Of a DNA stretch of 64,000 bases, positions 1 through 11,378 are shown piece by piece. The position numbers and the translations under genes were made by a program. Origin of the DNA: Areca catechu (Eukaryota; Streptophyta; Magnoliopsida; Arecales; Arecaceae); assembly GCA_021397845.1 (NCBI GenBank), contig CM038052.1, positions 49,002,949 through 49,066,948 on the forward strand, in the 5' to 3' direction. The first letter of the stretch is position 1; every line of letters starts with the position of its first letter. The notes beneath the pieces are model-generated. The model saw nothing but the letters and a program-made list of their open reading frames with translations. It was not told where the DNA came from and made no database searches.

Positions 1-9
1 AAGATCCTC

Positions 10-3000
10 ATGGAAATCGAGGGCGAGCGCTACCTCCGCCGGCCTCCTCCTCAGAACCCGAGAGCCGTCCGAGACAAATCGAAGTACTGCCAGTTCCACC
101 GCGAGCACGGGCATGACACGGAGGAGTGTCGCCATCTGAAGCAGGAGATTGAGGAGCTAATCAGGAGGGGTTACCTCAGGAAGTTCGTCAAGAACGAGGC
201 CCCCTCTGAAGGGCAGCCGCTCGCGGCCTTACCCCCTGTCCCCGCGATCGACAACCGCCCAACGGAGAAGCCCGTGTGCATGATCTCACGCGGGTCCGGC
301 CGAGCAATGAAGAGGGCCCGGGAAGTCCCGGAGAATGTAATCCCTCCCAAGGGAGGGGAAATTAATGATAATGTAAACAATGATGCTGTGGTGGTCGAGA
401 TGACCATCGCGAAGCATCCTGTACATCGAATCATGGTGGATAGTGGAAGCTCGGCTGACGTACTTTTTTACGATGCTTTCTCTCGGATGAACTTATCCCC
501 CGATCAGCTGAAACCGGTGCACATCCCCCTGGTAGGTTTTACAGGGGACTCCGTGGGGGTCGAAGGGGAGATCACTCTCCCGGTCACCGCCGGATCCCCA
601 CCCCGGCAGGCGACCGTCCTAATAACATTCACCATCGTCAGGCTCCCTTCGCCTTACAACGCCATTCTCGGGCGTCCCGGGCTCAACCAACTGGACGCCA
701 CCATCTCCACGAGGAGGCTGTTGGTGCAGTTCCCCACGCCTTCCGGGCTCGGAGAGATGAAGGGGACGATCCAGCCAGTCCCGCTCTGCCTCCAGACGGT
801 CCCAGGTGCCAGGGGCGCGGAGCTCGCCCATGATATTGACGACCTCGATCTGAGAGAGAAGGAACCCAGGGGAGGGCCCGTAGAGCGCCTGCTGACTTTT
901 TCCCTCGGTTCGGATCCCCTGAAGATGGTGCAAATTGGGGCCCAGCTCCCCGAGGAAGAGCGAACCCGCCTGCTGGAGTTCCTCCGCGCCAACGCTGACG
1001 TGTTCGCCTGGTCAGCAGCCGACATGCCGGGCATCCCGCCCGAAGTCATCATGCACAGGCTGAACGTGGACCCAAGTTGCCGCCCGGTCCGCCAGAAGAA
1101 GAGAAGCTTCGCCGTGGAGAGGCAGAAGGCGATCAACGAGGAAGTAGAGAAGCTCCTCGCCGCCAGTTTTGTCCGAGAGGTCCAGTACCCCAGTTGGCTG
1201 GCAAACGTGGTCATGGTAAGGAAGAATAGTGGTAAGTGGAGGATCTGTGTGGACTACACCGACCTCAACCGAGCTTGCCCAAAGGACAGCTTCCCTCTTC
1301 CAAAGATCGACCAACTGGTCGACACCACCTCGGGGCATCGCCTCCTATCGTTCATGGACGCCTTCTCCGGATACAACCAGATCCGGATGAACCCGGAGGA
1401 CGAAGAGCACACTGCCTTCATAACTGACCGCGGGACTTTTTGCTACAGGATGATGCCTTTCAGCCTCAAGAACGCGGGGGCGACGTACCAACGTCTGGTC
1501 AATAAAATCTTCAAAGACCAGATAGGCCGCAACATGCAGGTGTACGTGGAAGACATGCTGGTGATGAGCAAACTCGATTCGGACCACGTGGCTGACTTGA
1601 CGGAGACGTTCGGCAACCTCCGGTGCCATCAGATGAAGCTGAACCCGGCGAAGTGCGCCTTCGGTGTCTCCGTCGGGAAGTTCCTAGGGTTTATGGTGAC
1701 TCAAAGAGGAATCGAGGCAAACCCGGAGAAGGTCCAGGCCATCCTGGACATGGAGCAGCCCGCCTCCAAGAAGCAAGTGCAGCAACTGACCGGCCGAGTC
1801 GCGGCCCTTAGCCATTTTATTTCCAGGTCGGCGGACCGCTGCCGTCCCTTCTTCAAGGCGCTGAGGAAGATGAATGGCTTTGCTTGGACCGAGGAGTGTC
1901 AGCAGGCCTTCGAGGAGCTGAAGAAGACGCTCGCATCGCCACCTTTACTGTCCAGGCCCGAGGAGGGAGAGGAGCTTACCCTCTACCTGGCGGTTACCCC
2001 GGAGGCCGTCAGCTCTGTCTTGGTCCGAACCGACGACCAGGGGCTCCAGCGGCCAGTGTACTATACCAGCAAACTTCTCCGAGACGCGGAGCTCAGGTAT
2101 TCCCGGCCCGAGAAACTTGTTTTTGCGCTAATAGTGTCTGCCCAGCGTCTCAGGCCCTATTTCCAAGCGCACCCCATCGCCGTCTCGACGGATCAACCGC
2201 TGAAAGCGGTGCTCAGCCGACCCGATACTTCGGGATGATTGGCCAAGTGGGCACTAAAACTCAGCGAGTTCGACATTACATACAGGCCAAGGTCGGCCAT
2301 GAAGGCGCAGGTGCTGGCCGACTTCTTGGTCGAATGTGCAGGCTTGGGCAAGGAGCCCGAGGGAGGCCCCCCGGCCCAGCCGATGGGGGTTGGCACCGAT
2401 GAGCCCGGAGAGGACGCCTGGATCCTCCATGTGGACGGAGCCTCAAACTCCGGCGGGAGCGGAGCTGGGCTCATCCTTGCCAACGGCGACGGGGTCATCG
2501 CCGAGTGTGCACTCCGTTTCCAATTCCCCGCAACAAATAACCAGGCGGAGTACGAGGCACTTCTTGCCGGACTGAGAGTCTCCCGCGAGCTGGGCGTGAC
2601 CAACCTCAGAGCTTTCACTGACTCCCAGCTCGTGGCGGGGCAGGTATCCGGGGAGTACGTCGCACACGACCCCCAAATGGCGAGGTACTTGGAGCTCGTC
2701 AAGGCGGGCGCGTCCAAGTTCCGGCGCTTCAACATCTTCCACATCCCCCGCGGGGAGAACGCCCGCGCGGATGCCCTCTCCCGGCTGGCGACCCTGCCGG
2801 ACACGATGCTGGGATGCGCTCATGTGGAGAGCCTTGAGGTCCCAAGCCTTGAAGCACCGGTGGAGGTCCATCAGGTCAGCCAGGAGCCCAGCTGGATGGA
2901 CAAGTACGCTGCGTACATCGCCAGCGGCACCCTGCCGGAGGACCGAGAGGCGGCTCGCCTCATCAGGAAGAAGGTCGTGTGGTTTGTCCTGATGGACGGG

Positions 3001-4125
3001 CAGTTGTATCGAAGATCCTACTCCTACCCCCTCCTCAAGTGCGTAGGACCCACAAAAGCCAAGCTTGTGCTCCAGGAGATTCACGAAGGCATCTGCGGGA
3101 ACCACGTGGGGGGCAGGGCATTGGCGTACAAGGCCCTCCTTCAGGGCTACTTCTGGGAAACAATGAAGGAAGACGCCGCCGACTTCGTGAAGAAGTGCGA
3201 CCGATGCCAGCGTCACGCCACGGTGCAGCGGCAACCCTCCAACCCAATCTCTCAGCTCTCAGCCCCCTGGCCATTCGCCCAGTGGGGGATGGACCTCCTG
3301 GGCCCATTCCCGCCGGCGTCTGGCTAGCGGAAGTTCTTGATAGTGGCTATCGACTACTTCACGAAATGGGTCGAGGCCGAACCCTTGGCAAGGATCACCG
3401 AAGAAAACGTCGCCAAGTTCTTCTGGAAGTCCATCATCTACCGCTTCGGCCTCCCCCACACCGTGGTCACCGACAACGGACGCCAGTTCGATTGCCGGGA
3501 ATTCGAAGAATTCTGCAGCGACCTCGGCATCAGGCATCGTTTTACCTCGGTGGCGCACCCTCAGACCAACGGGGAGGCCGAAGTCATGAACAGGACCATT
3601 CTTCAGGGCCTCCGCACGCGGCTGGACCAGGCCAAGGGCAGGTGGGCCGACGAGCTTCCCAGCGTCCTTTGGGCATACCACACCACCCCAAGGACGGCTA
3701 CCGACGAAACCCCGTTCAACCTCGTCTTCGGAGCCGAGGAAGTCATCCCGATCAAGCTCAGCCTACCCACGCTGCGCGTGGAGCAATATGACGAGACAGA
3801 AAACCCAGCCAGGATGATGCTCAACCTAGACCTTCTCGAGGAAACGAGGGACAAGGCCCGAATCTGAATGGCGGCGTATCGGCAACGTGTAACCAGATAT
3901 TACAACTCCCGAGTGCGGCCGAAGGTTTTTCGTCCCGGAGACTTGGTCCTCCGGCGCACCGAAGCCTCCCAGCCACGGGAATGCGGCAAGCTATCACCCA
4001 ACTGGGAAGGCCCATATCGGGTGGCAGAAGCCCTCCCTCATGGAGCATATTACTTGGAAGAATTGGGAGGTGCCAGGTTCCCCCGGACGTGGAACTCCTC
4101 GAACCTGAGGATGTACTATCAGTGA
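10..4125 (+). pseudogene. E1 gag(C-term)-pol polyprotein, three nonsense codons
   Basis: One reading frame runs from the window edge to 4125. It covers the nucleocapsid-like CQFH..H..C knuckle (about 88-129), aspartic protease with DSGSS (about 436), reverse transcriptase (about 1080-1800), RNase H (about 2410-2700, starting at HVDGAS), the integrase H2C2 zinc region (about 3080-3225), catalytic core (about 3280-3620, TDNGRQF) and C-terminal SPNWEGPYRV region (about 3997). The frame is never shifted. It is broken only by TGA 2236-2238, TAG 3325-3327 and TGA 3865-3867; each fits a C-to-T change of CGA or CAG. The RT catalytic motif reads YVED (1543-1554) instead of YxDD, so the polymerase should be inactive even without the stops. 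The protein would make the particle, copy RNA to DNA and integrate it. Calls come from family motifs. Confidence 0.93.
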
Positions 4126-4200
4126 TGTAAGGCTCCCAGTTCCTGTAACAAAGTTTCCCCACTTCAAACACTCCCTTCTAACTTCGACAAGAAGGCCTAC

Positions 4201-4860
4201 GGCATCGAGCTCAGTCTGGAGATCCTGGGCTTCGGCCTGGAAGGTGGCGCCGAACCCAGTTCGCCCACGCAAGCCCGGAGCACAGCTCAGCAAGCCGTGC
4301 AAGGCTTGAGAAAGCCTGCGGCATCGAGCTCAGTCCGGAGATCCTGGGCTTCGGCCTGGAAGGTGGCGCCGAACCCGGTTCGCCCACGCAAGCCCGGAGC
4401 ACAGCTAAGCAAGCCGCGCAAGGCTTGAGAAAGCCTGCGGCATCGAGCTCAGTCCGGAGATCCTGAGCTTCGGCCTGGAAGGTGGCGTCGAACCCAGTTC
4501 GCCCACGCGAGCCCGGAGCACAGCTCAGCAAGCCGTGCAAGGTTTGAGAAAGCCTGCGGCATCGAGCTCAGTCCGGAGACCCTGGGCTTCGGCCTTGAAG
4601 GTGGCGCCGAACCCAGTTCGCCCACGCGAGCCCGGAGCACAGCTCAGCAAGCCGCGCAAGGCTTGAGAAAGCATGCGGCATCGAGCTCAGTCCGGAGATC
4701 CTGGGCTTCGGCCTGGAAGGTGGCGCCGAACCCAGTTCGCCCACGCAAGCCCGGAGCACAGCTCAGCAAGCCACGCAAGGCTTGAGAAAGCCTGCAGCAC
4801 TGAGCTCAGTCCGGAGATCCTGGGCTTCGGCCTGGAAGGCGGTGCAGAAACCGTGTTGCC
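4201..4860. repeat. 119-bp tandem array between E1 pol and aORF
   Basis: About 5.5 direct copies of a 119-bp unit begin at 4201, 4320, 4439, 4558, 4677 and 4796, each opening with a form of catcgagctcagtc. Copies differ at a few positions and the last one is more divergent. The array lies between the pol stop (4126) and the 3' end of the convergent minus-strand ORF. Open frames through it on both strands are by-products of the repeat. A segment of the unit (cttcggcctggaaggtggcg) recurs in diverged form inside the LARD internal regions near 17255 and 22505. Confidence 0.95.
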
Positions 4861-5192
4861 TGCGCAAGCATGAAGGCGACCCAAAGTCGGGCCCACTTAA
4901 GGCTTGCTTTGCTGCGACGCGACTCAGCAGGCCCCATCCTTCGATTTGAGCAATGGGAGGACCAGGCCTGCAACTGTTTCAAGTGTTCCAAACCGACATC
5001 TCGGAAAGAAAGGAAAAGAAAGGTGAGATGAAATGAAAAAGGAAACTCAAGGTTTTGATAAACTTAGATTTTCATTAATGCAAGTAGCCAGTACAAGCTG
5101 GGAGTCCCGACAGGCCGGGACTCCCCAAAAGAAGAAGAAACAACAAACAGAAGCAAAAAAGAGAAGGAGACATCAGGGAGAAGACGCCGGGT

Positions 5193-6075
5193 TCACTGAG
5201 GTGCGGGGTCGGAGCCCTCTTCCGGAGGCGCGGGTGCTGCGTCCTCGACTTCTACAATGGCCGGCTCTTGGGGCTGCTCCGGGGCCGCGGCATCGCTGGT
5301 CGACGGCGCCGCAGGAGTCGCTTCGGCCATGCCGGAGGCCCTGCTCTCGCCCCCTGGCCTCCTGCCACCGATCACAACCCCGCTCAGATCCAGCTAGGGG
5401 AAGAAGGCCCCCACCTTCTCCCGGCACATCCGGAACCCCTTCAGGAAGGAGTCCACGGCGGCCTCCCGGACCTCCGACGTGTACTCGTCGGAAGCCCGGA
5501 ATTTGGGGACGGCCTCTTGCGCCTCCCGCTTGGCTACCTCCAGGAGCCGTTGACGTACGCGCTCCGGTCCTTCGCCGCGGCCGCGTCTCGCCGGGCCTCC
5601 TCCAGCTGGCGCTCCAGCCATTGGGAGTGGGCCTGCAGGCGGGCCTTCTCCGCCGCCTCCTCCTCTGTTCGGCGCTGGTTGGAGGTCCGCTCCTCCAACA
5701 AGGAGGCCTCCAACTCCTTGTTCCGCTCCTCGGAATGCGCCAGGTCGGACTGGAGGGCTTGTTTATCGGCTCGCAGCTCGGCGCCCTTCTCCATCAAGTC
5801 CTTGACGTCGGCCGCGAGCTTGCCGAGTCTCAGCTCCCGCTCGGAGTCCCTTTTGGCATTCCCTACGAGGAAATTCCTCAGTAGGAGAACGTCGTTCCCG
5901 ATCTGCAACGACAAAAGCAACACAGGTCAGAATGAAGGAAGCTAAGTCTCGAAAGAAAGAAAAAGGAGAAGGAAGAAGCTCGGACTTACCGTGAAGAGTT
6001 GCGGGAGGATCCCGAGCAGCGCGTCTGCGTAATCTCGGCCGCCCCGAGCTCGGCGGTCCCGGGCGCCCCGATCCA
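5193..6075 (-). pseudogene. E1 antisense ORF (aORF), 3' exons
   Basis: Minus strand. The left-over upstream exon (about 6075 to 5990) ends LLGILPQLF and is followed by a convincing intron from 5989 (GTAAGT) to 5903 (TTGCAG), 87 nt. The next exon begins IGNDVLLLRNF and encodes a long Glu/Lys/Arg/Ala-rich coiled coil (5902 to about 5560). The frame then shifts near 5560 and continues with VDSFLKGFRMCREKVGAFFP. A TAG at 5394-5396 interrupts the frame, which otherwise continues as an acidic, Pro/Ala-rich tail ending at 5193. The same C-terminal pattern (F..C...VG..FP.LDL) occurs in the E3 aORF and, more weakly, in E4. Function is unknown. Downstream on the minus strand, 5192-4861 looks like 3' untranslated sequence. 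The frameshift and the stop make it defunct. Confidence 0.75.
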
Positions 6076-7335
6076 AGTACTTCAAGGACTTAATGCTATG
6101 CAATCAGGAACTTATTCTACCATGCTCTGATACCAAGATTGGTGTGATATGCATGATGAGGATGCAAACATGTAACTCTAAAGGAGATTAACCAAAATTT
6201 AACTAGCAATTCCTACTTGCATATGAGTGATTCAACATATAAGATCAAGGAGATCTAAATAAGAAACCCTAAATGCTTATACTTAAACCTAGCTAGGAGG
6301 ACTATCAAAATCTTAAAGAAATAGGACAAGATTAGAATTCGCACACAAGTCAAGCTAGCCCTATTTAATGATCCCGATCTTAAAATACTAGGAGTTCAAG
6401 CATTGAAATCTCAAGCACAAGGGATTCACTCTTAAGGTTCTCAAATGAAAGATCATACCACATAAGATGGGCCTTCTAACTTTCTGGTTTGTAGCAAGTA
6501 ATCCTTCCTCTTGGATCTGGAGCCTAGAGAACCCTGCAACAAAGAAACCAAGATGATTAGAAACTTAATTAAAAGTGAGAAGATTGATGGAACTCAAAAG
6601 GAGAGTTTGTTGGAAATGATCCTTGGCGCCATGGTGGAAGCTTGTGTTGGTGTTGATCTTCTTCTTGAGAGGATGTCCTTAATTCGCTTTGAAGGAAGAG
6701 GATTGCTTGGAAGATGAAGAGTAAAAGAGAAGGATTAGGGAGAAGAAATGGTGGAGGAGAGGAAGAGGTTCACTTAGGCACAAAGATCCACATAGGCACA
6801 TAGAAACACATAGAAAAGTGCTGGAAATTTGTATTCACTCATCAATTCTTTACAAGGGGCATCCAAGGCTTTAAATAAAGCCTTACAAATTTTGAAAATT
6901 CAAATCCCTAAACAAGTGGAGTAATATAAGGGGAGAGGGCTGATTTTCTTGCTTGAAATCCTCCTTGGCCAACTTCCTTGAATTTGAACTTGGGATGGCA
7001 CCCTCTTGTGGTGAGGTGGCGTGTGAGGTGGCATGTGGTCCCCTCTTGACGTGGCATGTGGTCCCAAGTTGAGGTGGCGCAAGTGATGTGGCATGTGGTC
7101 CCCAATTGAGTTGGCTTTGGTCTTGATTTGGGGTATACATTGTGAGTCTTCTTTAGGCTTGATGCTAGTTGACCCATTTGGATTGGACTAAGACTAGACC
7201 CGACATGGACTCGACTTACATGATTCTTTTGGACTCAAAATAAAGAAAGGTTACCGGACTCTCTAGTCCAACCATAAAGATTCGGAATGGGCTTGAATTG
7301 GTTGGAGTCTCTTTCTGATTCTGGTGCCCGCACCA
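6076..7335 (-). mobile_element. L1: LTR plus PBS stub inside E1 aORF
   Basis: This AT-richer block interrupts the GC-rich aORF. On the minus strand it reads as an LTR starting TGGTGCGGGC at 7335 and ending near 6140, followed by three bases and a PBS (TGGTATCAGAGC) and then about 50 bp of leader ending at about 6076. No second LTR and no matching target duplication were found, so this is a truncated element or a recombination product. Its start (TGGTGCGGGCACC) resembles the ends of the two units in the 55391-58114 insertion, suggesting one family. The left boundary is judged from the jump in base composition and may be off by about 10 bp. Small frames inside it, for example 6511-6717, show no known motif. 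Confidence 0.7.
6124..6135 (-). other. Primer-binding site of L1 (initiator-Met type)
   Basis: The minus strand reads TGGTATCAGAGC, the usual plant primer-binding site complementary to the 3' end of initiator methionine tRNA. It lies four bases beyond the end of the L1 LTR, which fixes the L1 orientation as minus. Confidence 0.85.
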
Positions 7336-7612
7336 CCTTCGGTCATGGTAGAAGCATGACCGGAGGGACCGGCGGGAAAAGACGGCGGAGCAGGAAGAGA
7401 AGGCAGAGCAGGAAGAGAACGGAGGGGCACGGCAGGTGCAACTGGAGGGGACCGGATCCCCCTGGGGATACCAATGGTGATACCCCGGGTTGCAGACGCC
7501 GGCGGACCTCCTCCAGGATTGTCTCCTCATCTGAGGAGGAAGAAGATGGAGTCCTCGGCCGGGATGGACCGGCCTCGTCCGGGTTGGAAGAGACATGGCG
7601 ACGGCGCGCCAT
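7336..7612 (-). pseudogene. E1 aORF, first exon (truncated by L1)
   Basis: The minus-strand ATG at 7612 opens a frame beginning MARRRHVSSN, with a PSRPRTPSSSSSDEE segment and a Pro/Leu-rich stretch, cut off by L1 at 7335. The Ser-rich acidic motif (SSSSSDEE, preceded by DEA) is also present at the start of the E4 aORF near 50370, which supports homology and the choice of start. The central domain that follows in E4 (about 50540-51060) is missing from E1, so L1 has replaced it rather than simply interrupting it. Function unknown. Confidence 0.65.
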
Positions 7613-8089
7613 AGAAAGGGAAAGGACAAAAAAGATCAGAAAAGAAACGAGAAAGAAGGAGGGGGGCTAGAGGAGAAGAAGGAGGCACTCACCGAAAATA
7701 CACCAGACGAGCGCGAGCAACAGGAGTTGTTAGCCAGCAGCAAACCGCCCACGAAGCAAGGGAAAAGGCCTCGTTCTGGAAAGTCCCCTCCCTTTCAAAC
7801 TCAGCCGACAGCGGCCGTACCCATCATTCCGTCTCAGGCCACTGGATGATCGCCACGTGGGTGCACGCCCGACACCGTCGCCTCAATAGCAGAGTAACGG
7901 CCTCTGCCTCGAAGCGACGCATTAATTACGGGCAAGTGGGCGACGCGTGATGGCTCCCCATAGGTTTTCAGCCGCATCGAGCCACGGCACCGAGGATCGT
8001 GGCAATTATGATGCAAGATCTTCGCCTCTCCACGTCATGTCCGCATTTAATCCCGACGTTCCGTTCTACGACGCCCCGACGGAACAGCG
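7613..8089. other. E1 upstream flank of aORF, no gene seen
   Basis: About 480 bp lie between the aORF start and the polypurine tract. On the minus strand this is the presumed promoter and 5' leader of the aORF. I see no convincing TATA box or coding frame. Confidence 0.4.
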
Positions 8090-8101
8090 GGCTGGGGGGC
8101 A
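8090..8101 (+). other. E1 polypurine tract
   Basis: ggctggggggca lies two bases before the 3' LTR start. The same layout (gtgggggca plus two bases) precedes the LTRs of E0 and of the LARD array, which supports its role as plus-strand primer. Confidence 0.85.
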
Positions 8102-8103
8102 AC

Positions 8104-9893
8104 TGTTACAGCCGTGACAGTGACGTGGCCAGGCTCAGGTATCACCGAATACGAGCGAGCCACGTGTATGTTTTCCCGGCCCAGTCAGCGCCACATCCTC
8201 AAAGCCAGGATCGGCAAGACTACACCGCCCGACGACTGTCTAAGGCAAACCGCCCTCGCCGAGGTCGAGCTCGGCTCGGAGTTCCTCTACCACCTCATTG
8301 GCGCCCGGGCCCGGAGGGGTCCGCCTAAGTGAGGTCGGCCGAGGTCGGGCGACCCCCTGCCACCTCGCCAGGTGTCCACCCAGGAGGGGTCCACCTAAGC
8401 CGAGGTCGGCTGATCCTTCGACCTTCGCCAGGTGGCCACCCGGAGACGGGCCCACCTCGGCCGAAGCCAGGCGACCCCCTGCCACCTCGTCAGGTGTCCA
8501 CCCAGGAGGGGTCCACCTAAGCCGAGGTCGGCTGATCCTTCGCCCTTCGCCAGGTGGCCACCCGGAGACGGGCCCACCTCGGCCGAAGCCAGGCGACCTC
8601 CTGCCACCTCGCCAGGTGTCCACCCAGGAGGGGTCCACCTAAGCCGAGGTCGAATGATCCTTCGCCCTTCGCCAGGTGGCCACCCGGAGACGGGCCCACC
8701 TCGGCCGAAGCCAGGCGACCTCCTGCCACCTCGCCAGGTGTCCACCCAGGAGGGGTCCACCTAAGCCGAGGTCGAATGATCCTTCACCCTTCGCCAGGTG
8801 GCCACCCGGAGACGGGCCCACCTCGGCCGAAGCCAGGCGACCTCCTGCCACCTCGCCAGGTGTCCACCCAGGAGGGGTCCACCTAAGCCGAGGTCGGCTG
8901 GTCCTTCGCCCTTCACCAGGTGGCCACCCGGAGACGGGTCCACCTCGACCGAAGCTAGGCGACCTCCTGCCACCTCGCCAGGTGTCCACCCAGGAGGGGT
9001 CCACCTAAGCCGAGGTCGGCTGATCCCCCGCCCCTCGCCAGTTGGCCCCCGGAGACGGGTCCAACTCAGCCGAGGTCGGACCGCTCGTACGGAGAGGGCC
9101 CTAGGGAGAGGGACGGGCCCCGAGGCCATCCCTCGGGCCGTACGAGTCCCAGACGGCGTCCCGTACGAAGGGCGGCGGCACGCGGAACATCACTTGCATC
9201 GGCCCGACAGGTCCCGCAGCCGAGAGACGCGATCCTGACGACACAGGCCCCATAGATAGGTGGCGCCCATGCTTGGGGAAGAGAGCGCTCTCACTGGGCC
9301 CGAGGCCTGACCGGCCGCCCTGCCAGCGCCGCCCTCCCCTCTTTCTCTTCTGTCTTTGCCTTTTCCCTGCTGGGCCCGGCGGGCGAGGTCGGAAAGCCGC
9401 CTGGCCCCCTTCACCGAAAAGGGAAAAGAGAAGAGGACGGGGGAGGGGAGTTTCCGAGGAGGAAAAAGACAAGCCCACGACGGAAGGAGATAAAGAAGGA
9501 GGAATCTGGGGACGACAAGGTAAGCCAATTAGCCTGGGGACAGGGAGGAAGCACCGGCGAAAGGCCTTGCTCCGAGAGAGAAACCAGAGATCCCGAGAGG
9601 GGAACACTGGGCGTGAGCTCGGCAAGGAGGCCCAGCCGAGATTCTAGTCCCCAGAGCGTTTCCTTCACCAGTTAACTCTCTAAGTCTGGAATCCTTTCGA
9701 GGGTCCGGCTGGAGAGTCTGTTCCTTCTCGTCGTCTACTGACTTGACCGTCGGAGCTCCCTCGCCGGGATCCCTGGCCAGGGTCCTCTAACCCCTTTGTT
9801 GCAGGTTCTCCGCGGGAAGGGAGGCTCCCTCGCCAGGCGGTCAGGAAGGATCGGCTGATCCGTGGCACGGGCGCGGCGGCGAGAGCGGCAACA
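8104..9893 (+). repeat. E1 3' LTR (1790 bp)
   Basis: Starts TGTTACAGCC immediately after the polypurine tract and ends GCGGCAACA at 9893. The end matches that of the LARD LTR (ggcaaca). The U5 part (about 9730-9893) also resembles the LARD U5: both contain a 'gactTgAcCGTCGGAG'-type block and a TTGCAGGT-like step. The 5' partner LTR is outside the window, so the LTR age cannot be estimated here. Frames through the GC-rich part are not credible genes. Confidence 0.85.
8335..9010. repeat. 122-bp tandem array in E1 LTR U3
   Basis: Roughly 5.5 direct copies of a 122-bp unit, with phase points at 8391, 8513, 8635, 8757, 8879 and 9001. Each unit contains two related halves (ccaggtgtccaccc and ccaggtggccaccc), so a half-unit duplication seems to have preceded the 122-bp amplification. 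It lies in U3, where it could change promoter strength. All long frames here come from the repeat. Confidence 0.93.
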
Positions 9894-10749
9894 GAAAGCA
9901 CAGGAAGAAGGGAAGGCAACCCAAGAAGTTCTTACCAAGAGAGTTATTCGGGCTCAACTTGACATCATATAAATTTTGCTTAGTCAAAAGCTCCCGTTAG
10001 GGGGAAACCTTACCGTTGCATAGTCTAAAAAAGTCTTCTTCATGGGAATCAAGTATTCGATTATTCTTATTTGGGGACATATTCAGCTCTCTCTAGATCC
10101 AATGAGTCTTCCAAGGTTCATCAGAGGTGATAAAGAAGAACCTACCCTTCCAATTATGAATGGAAGAGGGTAGGTTGGTAATGAAAGATCATCCTTGGCG
10201 AGGGCCAATAAACTACCAGCTTCTCTCCTTAAGATGCTTCAACATGAAAATGGCCAAGAATAAAGATACTTAGGGCTCGATGTCAAGAAAATGGCAAAGG
10301 ATGACAAAGGAACACAAGATGCAAAAGGAATTTGATGCAAGCTAAGTGGGGATGACTTGGTAAAGATCGAGAACATTCATGATGGAAAGATGAATAGGAA
10401 ATTGAAGACTGGCACGAAGAAACTCTTTATACATGGCTAGTCGGTTAATTGGGCCAAAGGTTATTCAGTCCTTCAGTCCCAAGAGATGGATGTGATAAGT
10501 ATCCAGGAACTTATACTTACCACAAAGTTCAAGGATATCGACCTTGGTTATCATGGAGACCTGGGTCATGGGGCTAGTTGGAACAACCCTAAAGCCTCAA
10601 GGATGCTCTGCCCGAAGACTTCCTTAGAGGGAGTGACCTTCAACCTCCTCCAAGCTCTTGGAACTCCCCTCCTCTAAAGATAAGTCCCAAGATCCTTGCA
10701 TTTTGGAGACATTACTTACCAAATGACTTTCATCCTTAGTAGAAGACAT
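9894..10749 (-). pseudogene. E0 antisense ORF remnant
   Basis: A minus-strand ATG at 10749 opens an exon beginning MSSTKDESHL with an acidic Ser-rich stretch (to 10624), in the style of the first exon of the E1 aORF. Further along the minus strand (about 10155-10097) the phrase GRFFFITSDEPWK matches the recalled wording of the plant 'putative gypsy type transposon' domain, followed by more remnants in other frames. Many stops and shifts make it a clear relic. The 3' half is cut off by E1 at 9893. Confidence 0.55.
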
Positions 10750-11373
10750 CTCTAGAGAAAGCAAAGAAAAGATTAAAAAAATATAGAAAATCGAGGAAAA
10801 CTCAAAAGAAAATCCTTCACCCAAGAACTGGATGAAGGCTGGAAGAAAAGAAATACTCAACAAAGGAAAGATACCTTACAAAAGCCCTAATAATAAATTT
10901 CGAAGAAAAGGAGAGGGAAGAAAGCAAGGAGAGAGCAAGAAAGTGAAAGACCAACGGGAATACTTGGATGTTAGAGAGCTGGAGTCAAGGTCTCTCTTTT
11001 TTCTTCTGCTTTCTCTCTTCTCCTCTACATGTTTGGAATCCCTACAACCATGGTAGGGAAGCCTTATTTATACCTAGTTAAATGGCTGGGATCAAAGCTT
11101 GAAATCAACCAGGAGCACCAAATCTTGATATGTGGCCCACTCTCGATTGAGTAGCACTGTGCTATTTCAAAATTGTGACCTACTGATTAACTGTTGGTGC
11201 TAAGAACTATGTAAATCATTTAAAGGTTATAACTGTCAAGCCATGTGGCATGATCCCATTGGTCGATGAAGATCGATCGAATCATCAGCCATCTAGAAAG
11301 TTATTGCATAGTTTTTTCAAGCATTGTGCTAATAATTTTCTCTTTTCCATGATCAAAAAATAGATGGAGATGG
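10750..11373. other. E0 upstream flank of aORF, no gene seen
   Basis: Purine-rich then AT-rich sequence between the aORF start and the solo LTR insertion. By position it should hold the aORF promoter and leader. No coding frame or repeat is convincing. Confidence 0.35.
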
Positions 11374-11378
11374 TTCTC

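Larger units (their letters stand above)
1..9893 (+). mobile_element. E1: Tat-type Ty3/gypsy retrotransposon, 3' part
   Basis: In order on the plus strand: the end of gag, pol in the order protease, RT, RNase H, integrase, a 119-bp tandem array, a minus-strand extra ORF, a polypurine tract and a 3' LTR ending at 9893. The 5' LTR, PBS and most of gag lie left of the window. The antisense ORF in the 3' region is characteristic of the Tat lineage. The next bases after the LTR, gaaag (9894-9898), should be the right copy of the target duplication; the left copy cannot be seen. The flanking DNA is the aORF of an older Tat element (E0), so E1 is a nested insertion. It is unable to act on its own because of nonsense codons and an altered RT motif. 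Confidence 0.9.

Noticed and set aside
8240..9129. Repeated open frames across the E1 LTR on both strands
   Set aside because: They follow the 122-bp repeat, which has no stop in several frames; the proteins are identical blocks, not a gene.
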